Below are positions 1-5,898 of a stretch of 6,953 nucleotides of DNA, in pieces (positions within the stretch are counted from its first letter, which is position 1; every line of letters begins with the position of its first letter). The position numbers and the translations under genes were made by a program. Below the pieces are notes generated by a model that saw only the letters and a list, made by a program, of their open reading frames with translations, had not been told where the DNA came from and made no database searches. Source of the stretch: Candidatus Bathyarchaeota archaeon (GTDB lineage Archaea; Thermoproteota; Bathyarchaeia; TCS64); NCBI GenBank assembly GCA_030613835.1, contig JAUWLH010000080.1, positions 1-6,953 of the forward strand. The letters are read 5' to 3'.

Positions 1-248
1 TTCAACCCGAAGCTGAGGTGGTCCCCGTCAGTCCACCTTGTGAGAACATTACTCATGGTGGTCCTGATCTTGTCCTGGGCGATCCTGATCCTGAGCTTGC
101 TGAGACTCAGGTATCCTTCAAGCTCTGCGGTGAGCATGTCATCGGCTTCCACTAGCTCGATTTCACCGAACATGTTGGTGAGGGCCTTCCTGACCTTTTC
201 AGGGCTCTCGGTAGGGTTAATCCTGCAACTAATCCTGATCGCCGTCAA
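1..248 (-). CDS. UPF0201 family protein (COG1325), 3' part cut by window edge
   Basis: The first 82 codons of a minus-strand gene that continues past the left edge. The translation begins MTAIRISCRINPTESPEKV, and the PTES-EKV stretch is typical of UPF0201 proteins. Later residues include a conserved-looking LSLSKLRIRIAQDKIR segment (about 50-65) and GDHLSFGLN at the cut end, where the family has a conserved FxLNKQAA-like motif. The family is archaeal and usually about 140 aa; it has been called a predicted exosome-associated protein, but its biochemical role is not established. The start is a TTG at 248-246. The in-frame codon three triplets upstream is TGA, so no earlier start exists. GAGGG just before the TTG could act as a Shine-Dalgarno site. 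The start lies inside the last codons of the UPF0200 gene (20-base overlap), implying translational coupling. UPF0200 and UPF0201 genes are often adjacent in archaea, which supports the call. Confidence 0.82.
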   Translation of the reverse strand, partial: MTAIRISCRINPTESPEKVRKALTNMFGEIELVEADDMLTAELEGYLSLSKLRIRIAQDKIRTTMSNVLTRWTDGDHLSFGL

Positions 249-795
249 GTTCCCTCAGCTTGTGCAGTAGTCTATCGAGGCTCTTTTCCAGGTCATCGAC
301 CCCGTTCTCGTTGGTAATGATGTAATCGCTCAGCGCGATGGCAACGCCCATCCCGAAGCCTAGCTCCCGGTGGTCCCGCTCCCTGAAGAACTGCCTGTTC
401 GGCGGGTCGTCGCTGCGCCCCCTGTTCCTCAGCCTATCGTAACGGGTCTCACGTGATGCGTGTACGGCGATAAGGTACGTATCGAAGGCTTCCTCAAAAT
501 TGTAAACCTCGTCCATGCTCCTGATTCCGTCAAGAGCGACTCTGTTGTTTGGCTCCCCCAGTATCAAAGGCACGCATTTCCTTGCGACGGCCGCGTCTCC
601 TCCCGTCTTACGTATGTCCTCGGCCATCTTGCCAATGTTCTCTGGGGTAGGAGGTAGGTTCCTCATCCTGATCTCCTGCCGGATCACGTCCCCCATGGTG
701 AATACGGTGTAGTTCCTGTCCCTGAGTAGGTTGGCCAGCGTGGTCTTGCCCGAGCCAGCCATTCCCGTTATTAGCAGCAGCCTTCTCTTCACCAT
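229..795 (-). CDS. UPF0200 family P-loop nucleotide kinase-like protein
   Basis: A 188-aa protein with an N-terminal Walker A motif, GMAGSGKT (residues 11-18), straight after a hydrophobic beta strand (LLLIT). This is the layout of small nucleoside or dephospho-CoA kinases. DGIRS at residues 88-92 is characteristic of archaeal UPF0200. An Arg-rich stretch around residues 121-142 (RLRNRGRSDDPP..RERD) looks like a lid region that closes over phosphates, and DYIITN near 157-162 ends the core fold. Length is usual for the family. The family resembles dephospho-CoA kinase and adenylate kinase, but the substrate is unproven and I do not assign one. The ATG at 795 has GGAG at 810-807 on the minus strand and overlaps the radical SAM stop codon by 7 bases. 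The next gene starts 20 bases before this one ends, so all three minus-strand genes are probably co-translated. Confidence 0.88.
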   Translation of the reverse strand: MVKRRLLLITGMAGSGKTTLANLLRDRNYTVFTMGDVIRQEIRMRNLPPTPENIGKMAEDIRKTGGDAAVARKCVPLILGEPNNRVALDGIRSMDEVYNFEEAFDTYLIAVHASRETRYDRLRNRGRSDDPPNRQFFRERDHRELGFGMGVAIALSDYIITNENGVDDLEKSLDRLLHKLRELDGDQD

Positions 796-1574
796 TTATT
801 TATCATCTCCAAGCCATCGAAACGCGTCTTTATGTGGACATTATCCAAGCCTTCTTCGATAGCTGCCCGAGCAAGCCTGATAAGGTCTTCCTTTTTCGGA
901 GGATCCTTGGTCTTGAGCTCAGGGGACAACACATCTCCTTGGTTATCGAACTGCTGAAGATAATAAACCTCGCAAAGACCCTTGATATCCCTAGCTATCT
1001 GCCTGATGAACTCCTCGTCATCGCTCAAGCCGGGAGCCACGGTGGTGCGTGCCTCAATGGGGATTCCAAGCTCCTTGCAGAGTTTTAAGGTCCCCATTAT
1101 TGACGCCACGTAACTCCCATACACATCTAGAACCTTAGATATATTCCTGAAATCATCAGGGTTGAGGGGGGCCTTCACGTCCAGTGCAACCCTGTCCACC
1201 AGCCCGGTCCTGAGTATCCTCTCAACGTCCTTGAACACGGTGCCATTGGTGTCAAGCATCAGCTTCAGGCCGTAGGATTTCACCAGCTTGGCAGCCTCGA
1301 TTACCGCATCGGTTTGAAGGATCGGTTCTCCGCCCGTGAACACCACCGCGTCCAATGATGGTACGGGGTCCATGCTCTGGTGAAGTCTCTCGTCGAGGAG
1401 GTCCAAGCCAACTACAGTACCCGAGTCGAGGGGTATCAGCGTCGAGTTGTGGCAGTAGGGGCACCTGAGGTTGCAGCCCGCCCAGAAGACCACCATTGAT
1501 ACGTTTCCGTACCAGTCGATAGTGCTCATGTCGGTAATACCTCCGAGTCTTAATTTGACATCATCACCGCCCAA
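789..1574 (-). CDS. Radical SAM protein, NrdG/PflA-like glycyl-radical-enzyme activase
   Basis: A 261-aa radical SAM enzyme. The Fe-S binding CxxxCxxC motif is CNLRCPYC (Cys34, Cys38, Cys41), followed by HN as in anaerobic ribonucleotide reductase and pyruvate formate-lyase activases. GGEP, which contacts the methionine end of S-adenosylmethionine, is at residues 81-84. The N-terminal LRLGGITDMSTIDW followed by GNVSMVVFWAGC matches the family previously annotated as anaerobic ribonucleoside-triphosphate reductase activating protein; Tyr22 sits where Pro is common. Such enzymes cleave SAM to make a 5'-deoxyadenosyl radical that installs a glycyl radical on a partner. No partner gene is in the window, so the substrate is open. 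The start is TTG at 1574: an in-frame TGA lies three codons upstream, and the next ATG (residue 16) would remove family-conserved sequence. A TATA box at 1610-1601 predicts a transcript starting within a few bases of this TTG. Confidence 0.87.
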   Translation of the reverse strand: MGGDDVKLRLGGITDMSTIDWYGNVSMVVFWAGCNLRCPYCHNSTLIPLDSGTVVGLDLLDERLHQSMDPVPSLDAVVFTGGEPILQTDAVIEAAKLVKSYGLKLMLDTNGTVFKDVERILRTGLVDRVALDVKAPLNPDDFRNISKVLDVYGSYVASIMGTLKLCKELGIPIEARTTVAPGLSDDEEFIRQIARDIKGLCEVYYLQQFDNQGDVLSPELKTKDPPKKEDLIRLARAAIEEGLDNVHIKTRFDGLEMINKW

Positions 1575-1600
1575 GTTGTGTCAGTTATTCTGCGTCCACA

Positions 1601-1610
1601 TAAATTTAAA
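1601..1610 (-). promoter_or_regulatory. TATA box of the radical SAM-UPF0200-UPF0201 operon
   Basis: On the minus strand this reads TTTAAATTTA, preceded by purine-rich GAATCAGA that could be the BRE. Its centre is about 31 bases before the TTG at 1574, so transcription should begin around 1578-1580, leaving almost no leader. It lies immediately after the stop codon of the EamA gene, indicating that the three-gene operon has its own promoter. Confidence 0.6.
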
Positions 1611-1616
1611 TCTGAT

Positions 1617-2486
1617 TCACGCCATAACGCCCAAGATGTAAACCCCGGTGAAGATGATTAGGGATCCGATTATGCGTACCCTGCCGTAGCTCTCTCCTAG
1701 GAAAACGACACCCATGAGAGCCCCGAGGACCACACTGATCTGCCTCAACGCAAGGATATAGCTCACCTGAGCCAGGCTCATGGCGTAAAGCACCATCATG
1801 TAGCCTCCCCTCATCAGTATGCCAGCAAACGTGATCCTGATGGGCGAGGAGAACTCGTTCCTGATGGCCTGGATGCCCTTTCTCCGTATGGTGACTATGA
1901 TCATCATGCCTGTGACCGAGAAACCGAGCCAGAATGAGTACAGGAGCGGATCAACCGCGGTCACCCCTAGCTTGTCAGTGATGGAGTAAACAGTCGTACC
2001 TAGTGCCGCAATCACGGCGTACTTGGAGCTCCCGGACATCAGGTAACGTATGGGTGCAACGAGGTCATCCCTAGTCATGCCTTTTAGGTGCAGGACGTAT
2101 ACGCCGATGAAGATCACCAGGATCCCTAAAAGACCCGTTAAGGAGACTGTCTCACCCAGGAAAATCGCGGCGGCTATGGTGACGAAGACGGGAGAGCTGC
2201 GGGCAACAGGGTAGACGATGCTAAGGTCTCCGCTCTCATATGCCTTGCCGAGCCCGATGAAGTAGACCGTCTCGGCCAAGCCGCTTACCAGCAGGTAGGG
2301 CACTATCTCAAGCGGTAGGTAAATTTCTGGAAGTATCAGTAAGAAGACGGGGAAGAATAAAACGAGGCCGGATACGTTGAGAAGGAGCATGAATGCCTCC
2401 TTGTCATTCCCCTCCTTGGCTAGGTAGTTCCAGAGCCCATGGCTCACAGCTGAGGCAAGCACAAGGACGAGGGGCAGAAATTCCAT
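1617..2486 (-). CDS. EamA/DMT-superfamily membrane transporter
   Basis: A 289-aa, almost entirely hydrophobic protein with about ten predicted membrane helices and the internal duplication typical of the drug/metabolite transporter superfamily. The two halves (about residues 2-138 and 150-288) end in similar segments: AIFLGETVSLTGLLGILVIF then GVYVL in the first, and VVFLGESYGRVRIIGSLIIF then GVYIL in the second. FLGE is at residues 109-112 and 262-265. Such proteins export or import small metabolites across the cytoplasmic membrane; the substrate cannot be read from the sequence. The conserved SHGLWNYLAKEG near the N-terminus and VYPVARSSPVF near residue 91 also fit EamA domains. The ATG at 2486 starts the first helix directly. 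The gene is divergent from thpR across 78 bases and has its own promoter-like sequence. The downstream minus-strand operon has a separate TATA box, so this may be a single-gene unit. Confidence 0.9.
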   Translation of the reverse strand: MEFLPLVLVLASAVSHGLWNYLAKEGNDKEAFMLLLNVSGLVLFFPVFLLILPEIYLPLEIVPYLLVSGLAETVYFIGLGKAYESGDLSIVYPVARSSPVFVTIAAAIFLGETVSLTGLLGILVIFIGVYVLHLKGMTRDDLVAPIRYLMSGSSKYAVIAALGTTVYSITDKLGVTAVDPLLYSFWLGFSVTGMMIIVTIRRKGIQAIRNEFSSPIRITFAGILMRGGYMMVLYAMSLAQVSYILALRQISVVLGALMGVVFLGESYGRVRIIGSLIIFTGVYILGVMA

Positions 2487-2509
2487 ACAGTTGAACCGCG
2501 CTACTCCGT

Positions 2510-2517
2510 TTTAGGGT
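2510..2517 (-). promoter_or_regulatory. Possible TATA box of the EamA transporter gene
   Basis: On the minus strand this reads CCTAAAAC or close to it, centred about 27 bases before the ATG at 2486. This is the spacing expected for leaderless archaeal transcripts. The motif is weaker than the TATA box of thpR on the other strand, so the assignment rests mainly on position. Confidence 0.4.
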
Positions 2518-2531
2518 TAACCTTATGGTCC

Positions 2532-2540
2532 AAGATATAT
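2532..2540 (+). promoter_or_regulatory. TATA box of the thpR-cca-kinase operon
   Basis: AAGATATAT lies about 29 bases (centre to start) before the ATG at 2565, so the mRNA should start at or within a few bases of the ATG. No Shine-Dalgarno sequence is visible there, which fits a leaderless first gene. It shares a 78-base intergenic space with the divergent EamA promoter. Confidence 0.6.
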
Positions 2541-2564
2541 GGGTAGGGTAGGATTATCTCAGAC

Positions 2565-3134
2565 ATGGGTATACGATCCTTCGTCGCCGTTGAATGCCCT
2601 GATGGATCTCTTCACGCAAGGTTCGAGGAGGCACAGGGACGGCTCAAGGCAACAGGTGCCAGCATCAAGCTCGTGGAGGTTGAGAATATCCACATCACTC
2701 TAAAATTCCTCGGTGACATCGAGGACCATCAGGTAGGGGAGGTATCCCGGGTCATAAGGGATATCTCCTTTGAGCCTTTCGAGTTCACCGTCGAGGGAGT
2801 TGGGGTATTCCCCAACATGAAAAGACCTAAGACCATATGGGCGGGGATATCATCGGGGGTCAGCGAGCTGGCCAATCTATTCAACGTGGTAAATGGGGGA
2901 CTGATGAAGCTAGGCTTCGAGAAGGACAAACGCAGGTTCCACCCCCACCTCACAATCGCCAGGGTCAGGGGCGGGCAGAACAGAGATAGTCTCGTGGATG
3001 CGCTTCTCGGTTTCGAGGAGATGGAGTTCGGGAAGGTCCAAGTTGACAGGATATACCTGAAAAAGAGCGTCCTAACGCCCAGGGGACCCATATACAGCAC
3101 GTTAACGGAGTCAACACTATCAGCAGATATTTGA
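2565..3134 (+). CDS. thpR: RNA 2',3'-cyclic phosphodiesterase / 2'-5' RNA ligase family (ThpR)
   Basis: A 189-aa member of the 2H phosphoesterase superfamily. Both signature histidine motifs are present: HITL at residues 43-46 and HLTI at 128-131 (within HPHLTIAR). They bracket the active-site cleft and act on RNA 2',3'-cyclic phosphate ends; some members also join 2'-5' ends in reverse. The N-terminal MGIRSFVAVECPD, the LKFLGDI segment after the first motif, and GVGVFPNMKRPKTIWAGI (about 78-95) are all typical of archaeal and bacterial ThpR, whose usual length is about 180-190 aa. It starts at an ATG with a TATA box at leaderless spacing. It is the first gene of a plus-strand operon. cca follows after 27 bases (or directly, if cca uses the GTG at 3135). 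The link to CCA addition suggests a role in tRNA 3'-end repair or processing; that role is inference. Confidence 0.93.
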   Translation: MGIRSFVAVECPDGSLHARFEEAQGRLKATGASIKLVEVENIHITLKFLGDIEDHQVGEVSRVIRDISFEPFEFTVEGVGVFPNMKRPKTIWAGISSGVSELANLFNVVNGGLMKLGFEKDKRRFHPHLTIARVRGGQNRDSLVDALLGFEEMEFGKVQVDRIYLKKSVLTPRGPIYSTLTESTLSADI

Positions 3135-3150
3135 GTGTCAGGAGACAAAC

Positions 3151-3154
3151 GAGG
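3151..3154 (+). promoter_or_regulatory. Shine-Dalgarno site that favours the cca ATG start
   Basis: GAGG ends seven bases before the ATG at 3162. The alternative in-frame GTG at 3135 follows the thpR stop codon with no comparable site and would add nine residues (MSGDKRGNT) that do not resemble the family's N-terminus. Confidence 0.5.
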
Positions 3155-3161
3155 AAACACG

Positions 3162-4535
3162 ATGAGCAGCTGGTCCGAGATCAGGAAGAGCGTCCTAGAA
3201 AGGATAAAGCCCTCAAGAGCGGAGGAGATAACACTCAAAGAGGTCGGCGACCAGGTAGTAGAGAGGATCAACTCGATCCTAAAGAAGGCGAGAATACGGG
3301 GTGTCGCCGAGATCCATGGAAGCGTCCCCCACGGCACATGGATAACAGGACAAATGGATCTTGACATCTTCGTGGTTCTGAACACTTACCGGGAAAGAGG
3401 ACAACTCTCAGAAGTCCTCGATGCCCTCAGGGAACACACCGACTGGGAGTTCACAGAGGCATGGGCGGAACACCCGTACCTCCAGACGGAGATAGGCGGC
3501 TACAATCTAGATATCGTCCCGTGCTTCAGGGCCAGGACTGGGGATAGGATAATGAGCGCCACTGATAGATCACCCCTCCACACAAAGTGGCTGAAGAAGA
3601 ATCTAAACGAGAAGGGAGACGATGTGCGCCTGCTGAAGCAGTTCCTCAAGGTAATAGAGATATATGGAGCAGAGATCAAGGTCGGCGGCTTCTCGGGCTA
3701 CCTATGCGAGCTACTCGTCATCAAGCACGGGTCGTTCATGGGGGTTATAGACGCAGCTTCGATGTGGGGCGAGAAGGAGGTCATCAGGTTCAAAGAGGAG
3801 ACACGGGAGTTTAATGATCCGTTAGTGGTCTACGACCCCGTCGACAGCCTTAGAAACGTGGCATCGGCCCTCAGGGAGGAACCATATCACAGGTTCATCT
3901 CGGCGGCCAAGGCGTTCAAGGAAAACCCCAGTGAGAGGTTCTTCACCTTCGACGAGACCCCCGTTGACGTTGATGAATTGATAGAGAAGATAGGGGAGAG
4001 GAGCCTTGTATTCGTCGTCATCGAGGAGAGCAAAGCAGAGGTGCCTGACACCCTATGGGGCCAGCTCAGGAGATCAGTTGGGGCTATAGAGAAGCAGCTG
4101 ATAATACAGGGCTTCGATGTCGTCGAGTCCACCGTATGGAGCAACGAAAAGACCCGCCACATATTCGCCTACATGCTCGTGTCCATCAACAGGACCGAGA
4201 TGGACAAGCACTTTGGACCTCCCGTGCACCTTGAGAAGGACGTAAAAAAGTTCCTCGAGGTCTACACTGATAACCCCCGCGTAGTTAGCGGACCGGAGAT
4301 AGAGAACAACAGGTGGTTTGTGGTACTGTATAGGGAACATACCCTGGTAAAGGACACCCTGGATAAGCTGTTGAGTGATGGAGGCGCGCGCATCGGCATC
4401 TCAAAGGGGATAGCGGTCAGAATTCTCCAGCATCATAGGATCCTCATGGGGAAATCGATAGGCCCGTATCTCATCGAGGGCTTCGAGAGGCAACTGGCAA
4501 AGTTCATCAGGGGAAGGCCGTTCTGGGTTGAGTGA
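3162..4535 (+). CDS. cca: CCA-adding enzyme, archaeal class I tRNA nucleotidyltransferase
   Basis: A 457-aa enzyme (466 if the GTG at 3135 is used) that builds or repairs the 3' CCA tail of tRNAs from CTP and ATP without a nucleic acid template. The nucleotidyltransferase head carries HGSVPHGTW (residues 52-60) followed by the metal-binding DLD (Asp66, Asp68) and a third carboxylate, Asp117, in LDIVPC. Further archaeal CCA hallmarks are the AEHPYLQTEIGGY segment, DRSPLHTKWL, EVRLLK-like DVRLLKQFLK, KVGGFSGYLCELLV and YDPVDSLRNVASAL. The tail domain includes EKDVKKFLEVYTDNPRVVSG and NRWFVVLYRE. Length is usual (about 440-460 aa). The kinase gene begins inside the last codons of this gene (8-base overlap), indicating translational coupling. 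The tRNA-Pro gene about 1.1 kb downstream already encodes CCA, so for that tRNA the enzyme would mainly do repair. Confidence 0.96.
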   Translation: MSSWSEIRKSVLERIKPSRAEEITLKEVGDQVVERINSILKKARIRGVAEIHGSVPHGTWITGQMDLDIFVVLNTYRERGQLSEVLDALREHTDWEFTEAWAEHPYLQTEIGGYNLDIVPCFRARTGDRIMSATDRSPLHTKWLKKNLNEKGDDVRLLKQFLKVIEIYGAEIKVGGFSGYLCELLVIKHGSFMGVIDAASMWGEKEVIRFKEETREFNDPLVVYDPVDSLRNVASALREEPYHRFISAAKAFKENPSERFFTFDETPVDVDELIEKIGERSLVFVVIEESKAEVPDTLWGQLRRSVGAIEKQLIIQGFDVVESTVWSNEKTRHIFAYMLVSINRTEMDKHFGPPVHLEKDVKKFLEVYTDNPRVVSGPEIENNRWFVVLYREHTLVKDTLDKLLSDGGARIGISKGIAVRILQHHRILMGKSIGPYLIEGFERQLAKFIRGRPFWVE

Positions 4536-5283
4536 CTTCATACCCTTGGATGAGGCGTTGGACAGCAAGGCGGGGCGTTTCCTCTGCTGGCCAGTCTTCG
4601 ACCTAGAAACAGCGGAGGAAAGAGCATCCCAGTTAAGGGGACTAGGCGTTGAGTCAGTAGCTCTCGGCGGCCCTCACGCGGTCCTCGACTACCCAATCCT
4701 GGGCAAGGGACATGTCGGCGTGGTGATCAGGGCCATGTACGAGGGAAGAGAGGTCGCCCTGAAATGCCGAAGGACCGACGCGGATAAAACCACCATGGAC
4801 AACGAGGCCAAGCTTCTCAGAAAGGCTAACGAGGCGGGCGTCGGTCCACTGGTATACATCCACAGCAGAGACTTCATCGTCATGGAGAAGCTCGTGGGCC
4901 CGTACTTCGGCGACTGGGTCAGGGAAAACATCGATAAAACTGACGAGATCAGGAAAAACGTCTCAACCATCATCGGGATAGCAAGGAAGCTGGACGTTGA
5001 GAGAATAGACCACGGAGAACTCACGAAGATCAGGCGACATTACATCGTCACCGAGGACGGCCCACGCGTAATCGATTTCGAGTCATCAAGCCTGGGCAGG
5101 ACCCCACAGAACCTCACCTGCACCGTCCAGAGCATGTTCCTCCAGACCAGGTTCGCCAAGGTGCTAGCTCAGGCTTACCCGATGCCTGATAGGTATGAGC
5201 TTCTAAAGGTCCTCAGGAGATACAAGAAAAACCCCGATGAGGAGAACTATAGGGAGGTTCTAAGGGCCATTAACCTGACTTGA
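4528..5283 (+). CDS. COG2112-like atypical Ser/Thr protein kinase
   Basis: A 251-aa protein with a compact protein-kinase fold. The glycine loop is GKGHVG (residues 59-64), the ATP-binding lysine Lys79 in VALK, and the helix C glutamate probably Glu93. A hinge-like FIVMEKLVGP is at about 116-125. The catalytic loop reads DHGEL (161-165), with Glu164 at the place where most kinases have Asp. The metal-binding motif is IDFES (Asp183) instead of DFG. This arrangement matches archaeal predicted kinases of COG2112, related in style to Bud32 and RIO kinases. The first 50 residues are a family-like extension. The start is TTG at 4528, eight bases before the cca stop ends, with the purine-rich AGGGGAAGG at 4509-4517 as a plausible Shine-Dalgarno site. 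Its targets are unknown; the tight coupling to thpR and cca suggests a role in tRNA or RNA metabolism. Its 3' end overlaps the antisense dehalogenase-like remnant by 14 bases. Confidence 0.87.
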   Translation: MSDFIPLDEALDSKAGRFLCWPVFDLETAEERASQLRGLGVESVALGGPHAVLDYPILGKGHVGVVIRAMYEGREVALKCRRTDADKTTMDNEAKLLRKANEAGVGPLVYIHSRDFIVMEKLVGPYFGDWVRENIDKTDEIRKNVSTIIGIARKLDVERIDHGELTKIRRHYIVTEDGPRVIDFESSSLGRTPQNLTCTVQSMFLQTRFAKVLAQAYPMPDRYELLKVLRRYKKNPDEENYREVLRAINLT

Positions 5284-5548
5284 GGGGCCTCTCCCAGTAC
5301 TTTCTTGGGTCTTTCATCGAGCCGTACCCCAGGAGATCGTCGCTCCAGACGAAGAACTTGTTCAGGAAATGGGTGTTCTTGATGAACCACTTGATGACGT
5401 CGTGGCTCGGCCCCTTCTCCTTCGTAAAGTTGCAGACTCTGAAACAGATACTGCAACCCGACCCGATCTCCCTCCATTATTCTAAACAGATGTCGGCGTT
5501 GCAGTGCCACTTCAACGCACTCTCATTGTTTGCCTCAGAGGGTCTCGA
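5270..5548 (-). pseudogene. Remnant of reductive dehalogenase-like Fe-S protein (C-terminal part)
   Basis: Read on the minus strand, one frame gives about 92 codons with a single internal TAA (5479-5477) and a final TAA at 5272-5270. The protein has SALKWHCNADICLE, the stop, then WREIGSGCSICFRVCNFTKE, followed by HDVIKWFIKNTHFLNKFFVW and DDLLGYGSMKDPRKYWERPL. The pattern KW, Cys, W-x3-G, CxxCxxxC, F-x-K, HD, then DD-x-x-GYG and a closing W matches the C-terminal Fe-S region of RdhA-like reductive dehalogenases. The last Cys is followed by Asn where Pro is usual, and the first Fe-S motif and corrinoid domain are absent. The internal TAA falls where an aromatic residue (CLEYW) would fit, so it looks like a point nonsense mutation. 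No corresponding long upstream coding region is present before the tRNA gene. The homology is by eye; a generic ferredoxin-like or QueG-like origin is the alternative. Confidence 0.6.
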
Positions 5549-5612
5549 ATTTCTTCCTAGCGACCCTCTCGATGTTGCCCTTCCTCGTCACGTATACGGT
5601 TAAAAACTTCAT
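5535..5612 (-). other. 25-codon minus-strand ORF upstream of the remnant, possibly its shifted 5' piece
   Basis: ATG at 5612 opens MKFLTVYVTRKGNIERVARK, ending five residues later at TGA (5537-5535). It lies upstream of the dehalogenase-like remnant in a different frame, and the two frames overlap at 5535-5548, so a one-base frameshift could join them. I recognise no family. It may be the decayed start of the same gene after a large deletion, or nothing coding. The palindromic TTTAAA at 5648-5653 could serve as a TATA box for this strand as well as for the tRNA gene. Confidence 0.25.
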
Positions 5613-5647
5613 AATTTCACTATCGCCCGTATCTCTCCATGGGAATC

Positions 5648-5653
5648 TTTAAA
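5648..5653 (+). promoter_or_regulatory. TATA box of the tRNA-Pro gene
   Basis: TTTAAA is centred about 32 bases before the first base of the tRNA. It predicts initiation around G5678 and a leader of about five bases to be removed by RNase P. A second AT-rich run (CATATTTTATG, about 5662-5672) lies too close to the gene to be the TATA box. Confidence 0.5.
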
Positions 5654-5682
5654 GAACAGTCACATATTTTATGTGTCGCACT

Positions 5683-5759
5683 GGGACCGTGGTCTAGCTT
5701 GGTATGATCCGCGCTTGGGGTGTGCGAGATCGCGAGTTCAATTCTCGCCGGTCCCACCA
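5683..5759 (+). tRNA. tRNA-Pro (anticodon GGG), CCA encoded
   Basis: A complete cloverleaf folds by hand. The acceptor stem GGGACCG (5683-5689) pairs fully with CGGTCCC (5749-5755). The D-arm GTCT...TGAT (5692-5708) has the T13-T22 mismatch common in tRNA-Pro. The anticodon stem CGCGC/GTGCG (5710-5714, 5722-5726, one G-T pair) closes the loop TTGGGGT, giving anticodon GGG at 5717-5719. The T-arm stem GCGAG/CTCGC encloses TTCAATT (5737-5743). The discriminator is A5756, and CCA is encoded at 5757-5759. No intron is present. It reads CCC/CCU proline codons. Its 3' end doubles as one copy of a 22-base repeat found again at 6919-6940, so the gene probably serves as an integration site while staying functional. 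Confidence 0.95.
5737..5758 (+). repeat. attL-like copy of the tRNA-Pro 3'-end direct repeat
   Basis: TTCAATTCTCGCCG, then G, then TCCCACC. It runs from the T-loop of tRNA-Pro to the second C of CCA and matches 6919-6940 at 21 of 22 positions. A further TCACCT at 5766-5771 matches 6948-6953 at the same offset. tRNA 3' ends are the classic target of tyrosine integrases, which regenerate the tRNA at one element boundary. Confidence 0.8.
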
Positions 5760-5858
5760 ATCGCTTCACCTGTGAGTCTTTATCGTGATTCATGCTGCTG
5801 GACTGGGTACTGATAGTAGTATAAGAAGTACTAGACTGATTTACTTTTATTCCATTCC

Positions 5859-5872
5859 GTCCGGAACCGGAC
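5859..5872 (+). repeat. Inverted repeat GTCCGG-AA-CCGGAC
   Basis: A perfect 6-base inverted repeat with a two-base spacer lies between the tRNA and the DapA-family gene, in otherwise AT-rich DNA. Its compactness suggests a protein-binding palindrome more than an RNA hairpin. It could be an operator or an integrase-accessory arm site; no function can be proven here. Confidence 0.45.
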
Positions 5873-5898
5873 AATATACGCATACGTAACGCGCGCAT

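Noticed and set aside
40..270. 76-codon plus-strand hydrophobic ORF at the left edge
   Set aside because: It looks like a membrane peptide, but the minus strand encodes a recognisable UPF0201 N-terminus coupled to UPF0200 across the same bases.
1634..1647. Shared AGATGTAAACCCCG string with 5907-5920
   Set aside because: A 14-base match between the coding end of the EamA gene and the hairpin near the tRNA, with no similarity on either side. It is most likely chance, though not impossible as a recombination trace.
2729..3385. 218-codon minus-strand ORF opposite thpR and cca
   Set aside because: It is long only because the high-quality plus-strand genes leave it open. Its composition is Ser/Thr/Leu-rich with no motif, and both plus-strand genes there have full family signatures.
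5281..5295. Near-palindrome GAGGGGCCTCTC after the kinase stop codon as a terminator
   Set aside because: It has no loop and no following T-run, and it lies inside the antisense remnant's last codons.
5280..5603. 107-codon plus-strand ORF after the kinase gene
   Set aside because: It has no recognisable domain. The opposite strand of the same DNA shows a clear Fe-S motif and dehalogenase-like ending, so this is a shadow of the remnant.
5620..5898. 92-codon minus-strand ORF running through the tRNA
   Set aside because: It is the antisense of tRNA-Pro; its central residues (GPARIELAISHTP) are the well-known artefact of translating a tRNA backwards. It has no family resemblance outside that stretch. 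I also considered it as an integrase N-terminal fragment and found no support.
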